NCBI GenBank assembly: GCA_963819975.1
Contig: CAWFYE010000001.1
Coordinates: forward strand, 1 to 64,000
DNA length: 64,000 nt
Source of the DNA: Palsa-1392 sp963819975
GTDB taxonomy: Bacteria > Verrucomicrobiota > Verrucomicrobiia > Chthoniobacterales > UBA10450
Direction of reading: 5' to 3'
Shown here piece after piece: positions 8,488 through 16,662 of this stretch; position 1 is the first letter of the stretch, and every line of letters begins with the position of its first letter. The notes beneath the pieces were generated by a model that saw only the letters and a program-made list of their open reading frames with translations, was not told the origin of the DNA and searched no databases. The position numbers and the translations under genes are program-made.

Positions 8488-9525
8488 ATGAAGCTGTTTC
8501 GGACATTGATTATCGTCGGGATCGGGTGGCTGATAGTTATCACTCTGCTCCACGGCGGATTGAATCTGCACCTCTTCGAGCGTAAAAAACCGGGCAGCGC
8601 GACCAAGTTCCGGGTCGGTTTTCTCCCGGTGACGTGTCACCTCACCTGTCCGGTGACCGATTTCATCAATCGCAGCACGACCGGCGAGAACATCTTCGAG
8701 CCGCTCCGGTTCAATAGCTGGCCGGAGTTGAAAGAAGCGTTCCTCGCCGGACAAACCCCGGCGACGTTCATCCTCGCGCCGATGGCGATCGCGCTGCGCG
8801 AACAAGGTATCCCGCTGAAGATCGTTTACCTCGGTCATCGGGATGGCACTGCAGTGTGCGTGCAGAAAGATTCGAACATCCACAACATGCAGGATCTGCG
8901 CGGCAAACGCATCGCAGTGCCCAACCGGTTTTCTAATCAGCGCCTCCTATTCTTCCGCGCGCTGAAGCAGGCACACATGACGATCGACGACATCGAGTTG
9001 ATCGAAATGCCGCCCCCCGACATGCCGGCGGCGCTTTACGCCAAAGCGGTCGATGCAGTCTGCTGCGGGGAACCTTTCATGGGTCAGTGCGAGCTCGATG
9101 GTTATGGACGAGTTCTTTGGTTAACTAAAGACGTCTGGCCCAACTTTATCTCCTGCGTGCTGGCAGTCCGCGAGGACGCGATCAAAAACAATCGGCCTGC
9201 CATCCAACAACTGGTCGACGGGATCGCTCGGAGCGGGAAGTGGCTCGACCAAAACATGGATCACCGGATGGAGGCGGCGCAGTTCGTGAGCAAGAACTAC
9301 TACAACCAAAACCCGCGCCTCCTCACCTTCGTCCTGAGCAAGCCGCCCGATCGGGTCAAATACACCAACCTTTTGCCGTTGAAAAAGGATTTCGAGGAGA
9401 TCGAAGAACTCGGCAAGGAGTCGGGCATCCTGAAAGGCACTGCGCACTTTGAGGATTACGTCGATGACTCGTTTGCCGAAAAAACCGAACAACTAAAACC
9501 GTACGCCTTTAACGCTCCAAAATGA
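8488..9525 (+). CDS. ABC transporter substrate-binding protein
   Basis: A 345-residue binding protein of the NMT1/SsuA/NrtA fold. Residues 6-24 form a hydrophobic membrane anchor or signal segment without a lipobox. The mature part begins FRVGFLPVTCHLTCPVTDF, followed by the typical TFILAPMAIAL, LRGKRIAVPNRFSNQ and AVDAVCCGEPF segments. The two cysteines in TCHLTC and the pair in AVCCGE are unusual and might form disulphides or bind the ligand. It would capture a small anion or sulfonate-like solute and deliver it to the permease encoded just downstream (4-bp overlap). The substrate cannot be named from sequence. A LysR operator lies upstream. Confidence 0.86.
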   Translation: MKLFRTLIIVGIGWLIVITLLHGGLNLHLFERKKPGSATKFRVGFLPVTCHLTCPVTDFINRSTTGENIFEPLRFNSWPELKEAFLAGQTPATFILAPMAIALREQGIPLKIVYLGHRDGTAVCVQKDSNIHNMQDLRGKRIAVPNRFSNQRLLFFRALKQAHMTIDDIELIEMPPPDMPAALYAKAVDAVCCGEPFMGQCELDGYGRVLWLTKDVWPNFISCVLAVREDAIKNNRPAIQQLVDGIARSGKWLDQNMDHRMEAAQFVSKNYYNQNPRLLTFVLSKPPDRVKYTNLLPLKKDFEEIEELGKESGILKGTAHFEDYVDDSFAEKTEQLKPYAFNAPK

Positions 9526-10346
9526 ACGCTACCGCAACCGCTACGCCACTCTTTACGGCCGCTCCACGCCGCCGCCGCCGCTCCCCGGCGCATTCCACCA
9601 AACTGGTCCTGCCGCTAATTGTGCCGCTGGCGCTTCTCATCGCATGGCACGTCGGCGTCCGGTTGTCGGGAAGCGATCTGTTTCCGACACCGGTCGAAGT
9701 TGGACGTGGCTTTATCGAACTGGCGCAAAAGGGGTTGCTCTTGAAATACATCTCCGCATCGCTCTTCCGGGTCTCTTGGGGCTTTGCTCTTGCGATGCTG
9801 ATGGGAATCCCGGCCGGCCTTGTGCTCGGGTGGTATGGAACCGCCTTCCAGGCGTTCAATCCGGTGCTGCAAGTGCTGCGGCCGATTTCACCGATCGCCT
9901 GGATCCCAATCGCGATCCTCTGGTTCGGCGTGAGTGATGCCGCACCGGTTTTCCTGATTTTCCTGGCGAGCGTTTTTCCGATCACGGTTTCATCCATCGC
10001 CGCCGTGCAAAACATGCAGCCGGTCTATTTGCGGGCCGCGCAAAACTTCGGCCTAGGCCGCGGGCAGCTTTTTCGTCAGGTCATCCTGCGCGCCAGCCTC
10101 CCGCAGATCCTGACCGGGATCCGCATCGCGCTCGGCGTCGCCTGGCTGGTGGTGGTGGCGGCGGAAATGATCGCGGTCAACAGCGGGCTCGGCTACCTCA
10201 TCATCGACGCGCGCAACGCCGGCAAACGCTACGACCTGGTCGTGGCCGGCATGATCATGATCGGGGTCATCGGCTTGATCCTGGACCTGCTCGTTAGGCA
10301 ACTGGAAAAATTCGACGAAGTGCGCTGGGGCTACGCCAACCGATGA
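9522..10346 (+). CDS. ABC permease (SsuC/NrtB type)
   Basis: A 274-residue inner-membrane permease with about six helices. The cytoplasmic EAA loop that docks with the ATPase is visible as AAQNFGLGRGQLFRQVILRASLPQI (about residues 170-195, shown here for the family pattern only in its G-x-G-x-LF core). The N-terminus is Arg-rich (RRRRRS) before the first helix. It starts inside the stop of the binding-protein gene and its own stop overlaps the ATPase start, so the three genes form a tightly coupled unit. It belongs to the nitrate/sulfonate/taurine importer class. Confidence 0.9.
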   Translation: MNATATATPLFTAAPRRRRRSPAHSTKLVLPLIVPLALLIAWHVGVRLSGSDLFPTPVEVGRGFIELAQKGLLLKYISASLFRVSWGFALAMLMGIPAGLVLGWYGTAFQAFNPVLQVLRPISPIAWIPIAILWFGVSDAAPVFLIFLASVFPITVSSIAAVQNMQPVYLRAAQNFGLGRGQLFRQVILRASLPQILTGIRIALGVAWLVVVAAEMIAVNSGLGYLIIDARNAGKRYDLVVAGMIMIGVIGLILDLLVRQLEKFDEVRWGYANR

Positions 10347-11128
10347 ACGCGCCAAATCTCGCCATCGACGTCCGAGACGTCTCGATGATTTTTCCCGGCA
10401 AAGGGTCGGGCGAAGAAATTCGCGTCCTGGAGAACGTCAGCCTGCAGGTCGAGCACGGGGAGTTCGTCTGTATCGTCGGCCCGAGCGGCTGCGGAAAATC
10501 GACCCTCCTCAACATCATTGGTGGTTTCCTCGAGGCGACCGACGGCGAGGCGCTGGTCGAGAGCGAGCCGGTCAACGGACCGGATCCGCGCCGCATTTTC
10601 GTCTTTCAGGAGAACGGCGTCTTCCCCTGGCTCACCGTTCGCGACAACATCGGTTTCGGATTGCAGCACAAAAAACCGGACGAGCGCGCCAGGATCGTGG
10701 CTCATTACACCGAGATGGTCGGGCTAACAGGCTTTGAGGGCTCCTACCCGCGCGAGCTCTCCGGCGGGATGCGTCAGCGAGTCGAAATCGCCCGCGCTCT
10801 CGCCGCCAATTCGCAGATCATTTACATGGATGAGCCATTTGGAGCGCTTGATTTCATCACTCGCATCAAGATGCGCAACGACCTGGCGCGGATTTGGCAG
10901 ACGGAAAAGAAGACCATCCTTTTCGTCACCCACGACATCGAGGAAGCGGTCCAAGTGGCCGACCGGGTGATCGTGATGAGCCGCCGCCCGGCGACGGTGC
11001 AAAAAGAGGTAGTAATCGATTTGCCGCGCCCACGGAACCTCGATTCGCCGCAATATCTGAAGAAGCGCGACCTGATCTTCCATCTCATGGGAATGAGCTT
11101 GCGCGTCGGCGAGGCCGCCCCAGCCTAA
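10343..11128 (+). CDS. ABC ATPase (SsuB/NrtD type)
   Basis: A 261-residue ATP-binding subunit. Walker A GPSGCGKST is at about residues 49-57, the Q-loop is in FVFQENGVFPW, the signature is LSGGMRQRVEIARAL, Walker B is IIYMDEPFGALD and the switch His is in FVTHDIEEA. It energises the permease encoded just upstream, overlapping it by 4 bp. The stop codon TAA lies inside a GCCTAACG copy of the dispersed motif. The class is nitrate/sulfonate/taurine import; the substrate is unassigned. Confidence 0.93.
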   Translation: MNAPNLAIDVRDVSMIFPGKGSGEEIRVLENVSLQVEHGEFVCIVGPSGCGKSTLLNIIGGFLEATDGEALVESEPVNGPDPRRIFVFQENGVFPWLTVRDNIGFGLQHKKPDERARIVAHYTEMVGLTGFEGSYPRELSGGMRQRVEIARALAANSQIIYMDEPFGALDFITRIKMRNDLARIWQTEKKTILFVTHDIEEAVQVADRVIVMSRRPATVQKEVVIDLPRPRNLDSPQYLKKRDLIFHLMGMSLRVGEAAPA

Positions 11129-11205
11129 CGATCGCTGCCTGGTCGGCTAATCCAGGTCGGATCTCGACGGTCACCTAACAACGCCGTGACAAAAAAATTA
11201 CTTCC

Positions 11206-11220
11206 ATAAGCGACGCTTAT
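11206..11220. promoter_or_regulatory. LysR operator, importer operon 2
   Basis: ATAAGC-GAC-GCTTAT is a perfect palindrome with T-N11-A spacing. It is preceded by CTTCC and followed by TGTTCTATTCT, closely matching the copy at 8299-8313. It precedes the second permease/ATPase pair by about 110 bp, so the same regulator probably controls both halves. Confidence 0.75.
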
Positions 11221-11328
11221 TGTTCTATTCTAGAATTACCTGCTACGGCCCAGGCGACCCGGAATGGCCGGCAACGCATCCGTCGACATGAAAACTGCTA
11301 CCGGAAACCAAGGCTTAGCCAAGAATCA

Positions 11329-12372
11329 ATGGAGGCTTCATCGATGGAATTGACCGTACCCCTCCGAAGCGCCCCCGCGGAGACCGACTCTCCAAAGCAA
11401 AGCCCGACCCGGCCCAAGGGCTTGCTCAGGACTCGTCCGCAGACTCTGCTTGTGGTCCCGGTCGCGGCTACGATCGGGCTGGCGCTTCATTTTTTTGGAC
11501 CGCGGGCGGGAGTGATACCTACGACTCGCTATTATCCGACCCTGCTCGGCATCGCGCTCGTACTCGGGTTGCTGGCGGCGGGCGCGCAGGCGTTTTCTCC
11601 CAGGCTGCGCAATTGGATGGTGCGGATGTGCCCGATCATCGGCGTGGCCGTTTTTACGATGGCTGTCTGGCAGTTTCTGACGACCTGCCTGGGGCTGCTC
11701 CCGATGCCGTATTTTCCCGGACCCGAGGGCGTGATGGCTGCCTTGGTGGGTGACCGGGCACTGCTTTTCGACAGCACGTGGCATTCGCTTATCCTCCTCC
11801 TGAGCGGCTACGCGATCGGCACTTTGCTCGCACTCATCACCGGGGTGACGATTGGCTGGTTCCCACATGCCCGCTATTGGGGAATGCCGCTCTTAAAAGT
11901 GGTCGGCCCGATTCCCGCCACGGCCTGGATCCCGCTCGCCATGGTGGTCGCGCCGTCGGCCATCTTTTCCGCCGTCGGCCTGGTCGCACTCGCGGTCTGG
12001 TTTCCGGTCACGATGCTGACTGCTTCGGGTATTTCCAACACGCGAGCTTCTTATCTGGATGTGGCGCGGACGTTAGGCGCGGGGCGAGCTTACCTCATCT
12101 TCCGGGTCGCGATTCCGGCGGCGTTGCCGAATATTTTCATCGGCCTCTTCATGGGACTGGGCACTTCGTTCCTTACCCTGGTGGTCGCGGAGACCGTCGG
12201 AGTAAAGTCGGGCCTCGGCTGGTATGTCGCGTGGGCCCAAGGCTGGGCGGAGTACGGCAAGGTGTATGGGGCGCTGATAATCATGGCGGCCTTCTTCTCG
12301 ACGATCATGACAGTGCTCTTCAAGGTGCGCGATCGGGTGCTCGTCTGGCAGAAGGGAGTCATCAAATGGTAG
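11329..12372 (+). CDS. ABC permease, second set
   Basis: A 347-residue permease of the same class as the one at 9522 but with a longer N-terminal region carrying extra membrane helices (residues about 35-75). The EAA docking loop is visible around ARTLGAGRAYLIFRVAIPAA. The start MEASSMELTVPL at 11329 has an alternative ATG at 11344; the family gives no clear preference. The gene is separated from the first importer unit by an operator and a leader of about 110 nt. Its 3' end overlaps the ATPase gene by 7 bp. No second binding protein is present, so this pair may share the one at 8488. Confidence 0.88.
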   Translation: MEASSMELTVPLRSAPAETDSPKQSPTRPKGLLRTRPQTLLVVPVAATIGLALHFFGPRAGVIPTTRYYPTLLGIALVLGLLAAGAQAFSPRLRNWMVRMCPIIGVAVFTMAVWQFLTTCLGLLPMPYFPGPEGVMAALVGDRALLFDSTWHSLILLLSGYAIGTLLALITGVTIGWFPHARYWGMPLLKVVGPIPATAWIPLAMVVAPSAIFSAVGLVALAVWFPVTMLTASGISNTRASYLDVARTLGAGRAYLIFRVAIPAALPNIFIGLFMGLGTSFLTLVVAETVGVKSGLGWYVAWAQGWAEYGKVYGALIIMAAFFSTIMTVLFKVRDRVLVWQKGVIKW

Positions 12373-13181
12373 CCCCGGCGGCGGCGACGCACGAGGACGC
12401 GGCTTCCTTGCGCGTCTGGCATGTCACGAAGCAATTTGATTCGCCCGATGGCGGCGTGACTCCCGGTGCCCTCGCGCTGGACGACGTCTCGCTCTCGATC
12501 GCGGCCGGCGAGCTCGTTTCTATCGTCGGCCCGAGCGGGTGCGGGAAATCGACTCTTCTGCGCATGATCGCGGGCCTGACCACGCCGACGTCAGGCGAAC
12601 TGGCGATCGGCGCGGAACCGATCTCCGCCCCGAGCGCGGAGCGCGGTCTGGTCTTTCAGGACCCGAATCTTTTTCCCTGGCTGACGGTGCGGCGCAACAT
12701 CGAGGTAGGGCTGATTGCACGCGGCAAGTTGCGGGAAAAGCGCGCCGACGTCGACGAGTTCATGCGCCTGGTCGGGCTCGAAGCGTTCGCCAATTCCTTC
12801 CCGCATCATCTTTCCGGCGGCATGGCGCAGCGCGTCTCGCTCGCCCGTGCGCTGATCAATCATCCGCGAGTTCTTTTACTCGACGAACCGTTAGGCGCGC
12901 TCGATGCCTTTACCCGTATGCGGATGCAGGATGAAGTGCTGCGTCTTTGGCAAACGCACGGCACGACGATGCTTTTCGTCACTCACGACATCGACGAAGC
13001 GATCTACATGAGCGATCGGATCGTCATCATGACGCAACGTCCGGGCAAGATCGAGCAGATCATCCCGGTCGATCTCGACCGGCCACGCGACCGGAGCAGC
13101 GAGGATTTTCTCAGCCTCCGGGGCGACATCCTCGAGACGCTCCATTTCGCCGGGCAACCGATGGCCGGCAATAAGAGCTAG
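12366..13181 (+). CDS. ABC ATPase, second set
   Basis: A 271-residue ATP-binding subunit starting at ATG 12366; the frame is open far upstream, but that stretch is antisense-like readthrough of the permease. Walker A GPSGCGKST, Q-loop VFQDPNLFPW, signature LSGGMAQRVSLARAL, Walker B VLLLDEPLGALD and the switch His in FVTHDIDEA are all present. It is similar to the ATPase at 10343, which suggests the two permease/ATPase pairs arose by duplication within this importer locus. It overlaps the permease by 7 bp, and the porin gene follows 69 bp later. Confidence 0.92.
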   Translation: MVAPAAATHEDAASLRVWHVTKQFDSPDGGVTPGALALDDVSLSIAAGELVSIVGPSGCGKSTLLRMIAGLTTPTSGELAIGAEPISAPSAERGLVFQDPNLFPWLTVRRNIEVGLIARGKLREKRADVDEFMRLVGLEAFANSFPHHLSGGMAQRVSLARALINHPRVLLLDEPLGALDAFTRMRMQDEVLRLWQTHGTTMLFVTHDIDEAIYMSDRIVIMTQRPGKIEQIIPVDLDRPRDRSSEDFLSLRGDILETLHFAGQPMAGNKS

Positions 13182-13250
13182 CCAGCTCTGCCATTCGCGG
13201 ACAAGACTCAGAGAAGCCATTCGGCCGCCAACTCAACACGCGTCCACCTC

Positions 13251-14486
13251 ATGAAAAATATCTTTGCTGTCGGCGGAGCGATCCTGCTGCTGTTTGGCGC
13301 ATCCACTTTCGCGGGCGAGCCCGCGCTCGACATTTCCAAAACGACCGCCACCAACCAACCGCCGCACTCCCGGATAGAGTTTTCCGGTTGGTTGGAGGCA
13401 GGCTTCACCGGGAACTTTGCCTCGCCAAGCGATAACCAAAACTTCGGTCGCCTTTTCGACGATCGGTCCAACGAACCGCTCCTTAACCAGTTTGTCCTGA
13501 TGGCCGAACGCACCCTCGATCCCGCCGCCGCAGATCGCTTCGACTGGGGCTTCAGAGCGCAATTCCTTTACGGGAGCGACGCGCGCTTCATTCACTCGAC
13601 CGGACTGCTCGATCTCACGACTAACGATATCGTCCAGCCTGATATCCCCGAGGCTTGGTTCGTTGCCCATTTTCCGATCATCGGCACGGCTGGCGGGGTC
13701 GAGTTTCGGGTCGGAAAATATGGCACCTGCATTGGCGCGGAAGGTACCGATGCGCGCGTAAATCCTTTTTACTCGCACAGCTACATCTTTAATTTTGGAG
13801 CACCCTTCAACTCCACCGGCCTGCTTGCCACCCTGCACGCCCAAACCTGGCTGGATGTCTACGCCGGAATTGATCGCGGTGTGAACATCACAATCGACGA
13901 TCCAAATGACTCCGTGGCGTTTTACGGCGGATTCGGTGGGGGCTTAAATGACGGGCGCTTTAGCTACATGGCGATGACCCACATCGGACCGGAAAACGCG
14001 GGCGACAACCACGATTACCGTTATCTCAACGCCATCACGCTGACTTGGAAGGCGACCGACAAGCTGACGTCGATCACCGACCTCAACTACATTTACGACC
14101 ACGGCTTCAATGCGACTGGATACGGTGCCGCGCAATATTTCACCTACGCCGTCAACGACTGGCTCACCGCCGGCATTCGCGGGGAGGTCTGGCGCGATGC
14201 CGACGGCTTCTACGTCGCCCAATTTGCTTCCAGCAACGACTTCATCCATTTCCTGCGCGGCGACCCGACGAACTTCGACCCGCGCACAGTCGGCGGCGGG
14301 CGCACGACTTACGGTGCACTCACTCTCGGGTTGAGTTTCAAGCCGCCGGTGCCGAAACCACTGACGGGACTCTTGATTCGCCCGGAAATCCGCTATGATC
14401 GCTCGCTCAACGGGACCCATCCGTTTAACGACTCCTCCGACCTCGATATGGTGACGGCCGGGCTTGACGTAGTCTTCTCATTCTGA
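13251..14486 (+). CDS. outer-membrane porin (BBP2/OmpL-like)
   Basis: A 411-residue beta-barrel. The signal peptide covers about residues 1-21 (to TFAGEP). The mature chain starts IEFSGWLEAGFTGNF and has repeated alternating aromatic strands ending in VVFSF, the C-terminal Phe used for outer-membrane assembly. Segments such as EAWFVAHFPI and FRVGKYGTCIGAEG are typical of the putative beta-barrel porin-2 family. It follows the importer genes on the same strand and probably supplies outer-membrane passage for the same solute. The assignment to one operon is inference from spacing. Confidence 0.85.
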   Translation: MKNIFAVGGAILLLFGASTFAGEPALDISKTTATNQPPHSRIEFSGWLEAGFTGNFASPSDNQNFGRLFDDRSNEPLLNQFVLMAERTLDPAAADRFDWGFRAQFLYGSDARFIHSTGLLDLTTNDIVQPDIPEAWFVAHFPIIGTAGGVEFRVGKYGTCIGAEGTDARVNPFYSHSYIFNFGAPFNSTGLLATLHAQTWLDVYAGIDRGVNITIDDPNDSVAFYGGFGGGLNDGRFSYMAMTHIGPENAGDNHDYRYLNAITLTWKATDKLTSITDLNYIYDHGFNATGYGAAQYFTYAVNDWLTAGIRGEVWRDADGFYVAQFASSNDFIHFLRGDPTNFDPRTVGGGRTTYGALTLGLSFKPPVPKPLTGLLIRPEIRYDRSLNGTHPFNDSSDLDMVTAGLDVVFSF

Positions 14487-14575
14487 ATGGGTGCGCAGCG
14501 TTTTTCGCGCTTTGCGTGAAATCGAATTGGACGGCATCACGCTCCCGCTTTACTTCTTCTTCCTTTTGCCAGCCC

Positions 14576-15232
14576 ATGCCCCGCCGACCAAAAATCCCAC
14601 TCGACGCCGACCCAGACGAATCCGGGCCCCGCTTGCCCGCAGTTACCCCGCAGCTCGAACCTGGCGAACCGACCGACCTCGAATTGATGCAGGGCATCCA
14701 GCAGGAGGACCCGGAAGCGCTTTCCAAACTTTACGATCGCTACAACGGGATCATCAAGGCGCTCATCCTGCGCGTCGTGCACAACGAAGCCGAGGCAGAC
14801 GATCTGCTACAAGAGATTTTCATGGAGCTGTGGAACCAGGCGAAGAATTTTTCCGCTCAAAAAGGAAAACCGCTGGGCTGGATGGTGACCCTCGCCCGGC
14901 GCCGAGCGATCGACGGATTGCGCAAAAAGCAGGCTTACATGCGGGCCGGCGAGCGGCTGCAAAATGAGACCGAACAACAGCCCGATGCCTGGGTGCACAA
15001 TGCCACGGAAGAGGAAATTAATTTTTCCGATACCCGCGTTCTTATTCGTAAAGTCATCAACAGCCTGCCCCCTGCGCAACAGCAGGCGATCGATTTGGCA
15101 TTTTTTCGCGGAATGAGTCAGCGTGAAATCGCCGCAAAAACGAATACACCATTAGGGACCGTGAAAACGCGTCTCGAATTAGGCCTGAAAAAAATCTACG
15201 ACGGCCTTAAGGAACTAAGAGATGAGCTTTGA
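14576..15232 (+). CDS. ECF-type sigma factor
   Basis: A sigma-70 family factor of 218 residues from the ATG at 14576 (MPRRPKIPL); the longer upstream frame is unlikely. Region 2 spans about residues 35-105 (LYDRYNGIIKALILRVV, ADDLLQEIFMELW, PLGWMVTLARRRAIDGLR). Region 4 spans about residues 150-210 (LPPAQQQAIDLAFFRGMSQR, then TNTPLGTVKTRLELGLKK). It has no extra domains. The 3' end overlaps the small downstream gene by 11 bp, the usual arrangement of an ECF factor and its regulator. It would direct RNA polymerase to envelope or stress promoters; no target promoter is identified. Confidence 0.93.
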   Translation: MPRRPKIPLDADPDESGPRLPAVTPQLEPGEPTDLELMQGIQQEDPEALSKLYDRYNGIIKALILRVVHNEAEADDLLQEIFMELWNQAKNFSAQKGKPLGWMVTLARRRAIDGLRKKQAYMRAGERLQNETEQQPDAWVHNATEEEINFSDTRVLIRKVINSLPPAQQQAIDLAFFRGMSQREIAAKTNTPLGTVKTRLELGLKKIYDGLKELRDEL

Positions 15233-15467
15233 AGAATTCCAGAACCGGGCACGGCTTTACGTGATCGGCGCGCTGGAAAACGGCGAGGTCCGTGAATTTG
15301 AAGAAGCCCGCCGCAAGTTTGGCCAGGAGGCGGAAGATTTCATCACTGAATGTTATCGGCTCCATGAAGCTTTCGCCCTTAGTTTGAAGCCGGCCAAGTC
15401 CTCCGACGCTCTCAAGGAGCGGCTTATGAAAATGGTGCACGAGCGCAAGCAGAGCGGCGCCGGTTAG
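15222..15467 (+). CDS. small anti-sigma-like protein
   Basis: An 81-residue acidic helical protein (FQNRARLYVIGALENGEVREF, then FITECYRLHEAFALSL) resembling the N-terminal sigma-binding part of RskA-like anti-sigma factors. The usual membrane helix and outer domain are absent, so it would be cytoplasmic, or the gene could be a shortened version. Overlap with the sigma-factor gene (11 bp) supports a regulatory partnership. The stop codon is followed directly by a REP-type palindrome pair. Family assignment is tentative. Confidence 0.65.
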   Translation: MSFEEFQNRARLYVIGALENGEVREFEEARRKFGQEAEDFITECYRLHEAFALSLKPAKSSDALKERLMKMVHERKQSGAG

Positions 15468-15483
15468 GCGGTCTCGCTGCAAA

Positions 15484-15565
15484 TGTAGAGGCGGCCGTGT
15501 CGGCCGATCTGGAATGGCTCCCGCTAAATCGCTCCAAGATTGCGGGCGACACGCCCGCCCCTACA
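15484..15565. repeat. inverted REP-like doublet
   Basis: Two about 28-bp units face each other: TGTAGAGGCGGCCGTGTCGG from 15484 and the inverted copy ending CGCCCGCCCCTACA at 15565. They match at nearly every position apart from single changes. Each unit carries its own internal palindrome around GTGTCG. This is the form of a REP/BIME pair as used by REP-associated transposases; such a transposase gene starts at 63332. The element lies between two convergent genes and overlaps the last bases of the DUF2017 gene. Confidence 0.7.
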
Positions 15566-16082
15566 CTTCGTTAGGCGAAGCCGCTCCGGGGTCGCATTCC
15601 ATCTCGCGCAGGATGAACTCCTGCAGGAACCCGTAGAAGTTGACCTGAAAAAGACTCAAATCGCGTCGGGAACCGATCGGAGAGCGATAATGGTCGCAGA
15701 GTTCCGACTCGTTGAAATCATATTTGGCGGCGATCGCGAGGCGGGCCTGATTGAGAGCGTTGAGCCAGGCTTCGGAATGCTCGCACGGGATGCGGAGGGT
15801 GCTGTTGGCGAAAGGCTTTTCGTTCTCCCCCAGCTGGCGTAGATCCGATTCCACCGTCTCGGTCGCGCTCTGGAAGAGCCGCCGCAATTCCGGTTCGACA
15901 TAAATCTTCCACTCCGCGCAAAATTCTTTGTCGTTAGGCCCGGATGGCGAGCTGTAGAGACGTTGCTCGGCCGCGGGAACCGAATCGGGATTCGTGCTCA
16001 CCGGGATCTGGCGCAAAAGCTCGGCCAGGAAAGGATCGATTTCGCTGATTTCGAGACTGCCGTTGTTGCGCGAGACTTCCAT
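15561..16082 (-). CDS. DUF2017-like protein, partner of ClpS
   Basis: A 173-residue soluble, acidic protein. Segments such as EVSRNNGSLEISEIDPFLAE, ESDLRQLGENEKPF and ARLAIAAKYDF suggest a helical fold, and the layout resembles DUF2017 proteins that follow clpS in Actinobacteria (recalled). Its ATG follows the clpS stop after one base, so they are translationally coupled. A role with ClpS in protein turnover is inferred from this coupling only. The stop codon lies in the right arm of a REP-like doublet. Confidence 0.65.
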   Translation of the reverse strand: MEVSRNNGSLEISEIDPFLAELLRQIPVSTNPDSVPAAEQRLYSSPSGPNDKEFCAEWKIYVEPELRRLFQSATETVESDLRQLGENEKPFANSTLRIPCEHSEAWLNALNQARLAIAAKYDFNESELCDHYRSPIGSRRDLSLFQVNFYGFLQEFILREMECDPGAASPNEV

Positions 16083-16083
16083 T

Positions 16084-16395
16084 TCAATTTACCCGCTCGA
16101 TCGTCGCCAAAAGCAGGTATCCATGCAGTTGCTGGACAAAAAGTTCGGCCCTCTCCCGCACTCCGCTCCAGAGAATGGAGCGCCCGTTGCGGTGCACTTC
16201 CATCATGTGCATCTCGGCTTTTTCCTTTGGGTAACCGAAGACCCTTTGGAAGACCATCGTGACGTAAGTCATCAGGTTCACCGGATCGTTATGCACGACC
16301 ACATTCCAGGGGAGGTCGAGGGACTCTTTGGTTTCCGTTTCCTGCCTCACGTCGGGAGTCTCGACAGCGTTCTTGATCTCCGGAAAAACCTGCAT
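16084..16395 (-). CDS. clpS: ClpS adaptor
   Basis: ClpS of 103 residues, which binds the N-domain of ClpA/ClpC and delivers N-degron substrates with bulky N-terminal residues to the Clp protease. The core begins at about residue 28 (PWNVVVHNDPVNLMTYVTMV), where the Asn-Asp pair contacts the substrate amino group. The second pocket element MEVHRNG and the SILWSGVRERAELFVQQLH helix follow. The N-terminal extension of about 25 residues is acidic and flexible, as usual. The coupled downstream gene encodes a DUF2017-like protein. Confidence 0.93.
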   Translation of the reverse strand: MQVFPEIKNAVETPDVRQETETKESLDLPWNVVVHNDPVNLMTYVTMVFQRVFGYPKEKAEMHMMEVHRNGRSILWSGVRERAELFVQQLHGYLLLATIERVN

Positions 16396-16662
16396 GAGAA
16401 CGAACTAAAATGCTCCTCTAATCGGAACCGCGTGACCGGGATAGGAAGAGATAACCGCCCGCCGAAGCATAACGAAAACAATAACACGCGAGGCGCGTGA
16501 AGCAACGCCGGACCCGGCTTGTCAGCGAGACGGCACGAACTTCGTTTTGCGCGAAGCAATGGCGCGCGCCACTGATGCAAGAGATGCCCAAGCCGAAAGC
16601 CTGTCCAACGACTCGGCGGAAGCTGACTTCTGTTGCTTGTCGTCCGCACGCCTGCCGCGAGA

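Noticed and set aside
11778..12365. N-terminal extension of the second ABC ATPase
   Set aside because: The upstream open frame is an out-of-frame reading of the permease gene; ATG 12366 gives the normal ATPase.
13173..13188. AGAGCTAGCCAGCTCT hairpin as terminator after the importer genes
   Set aside because: Short stem with no T-run; the porin follows on the same strand, so it is probably not a terminator.
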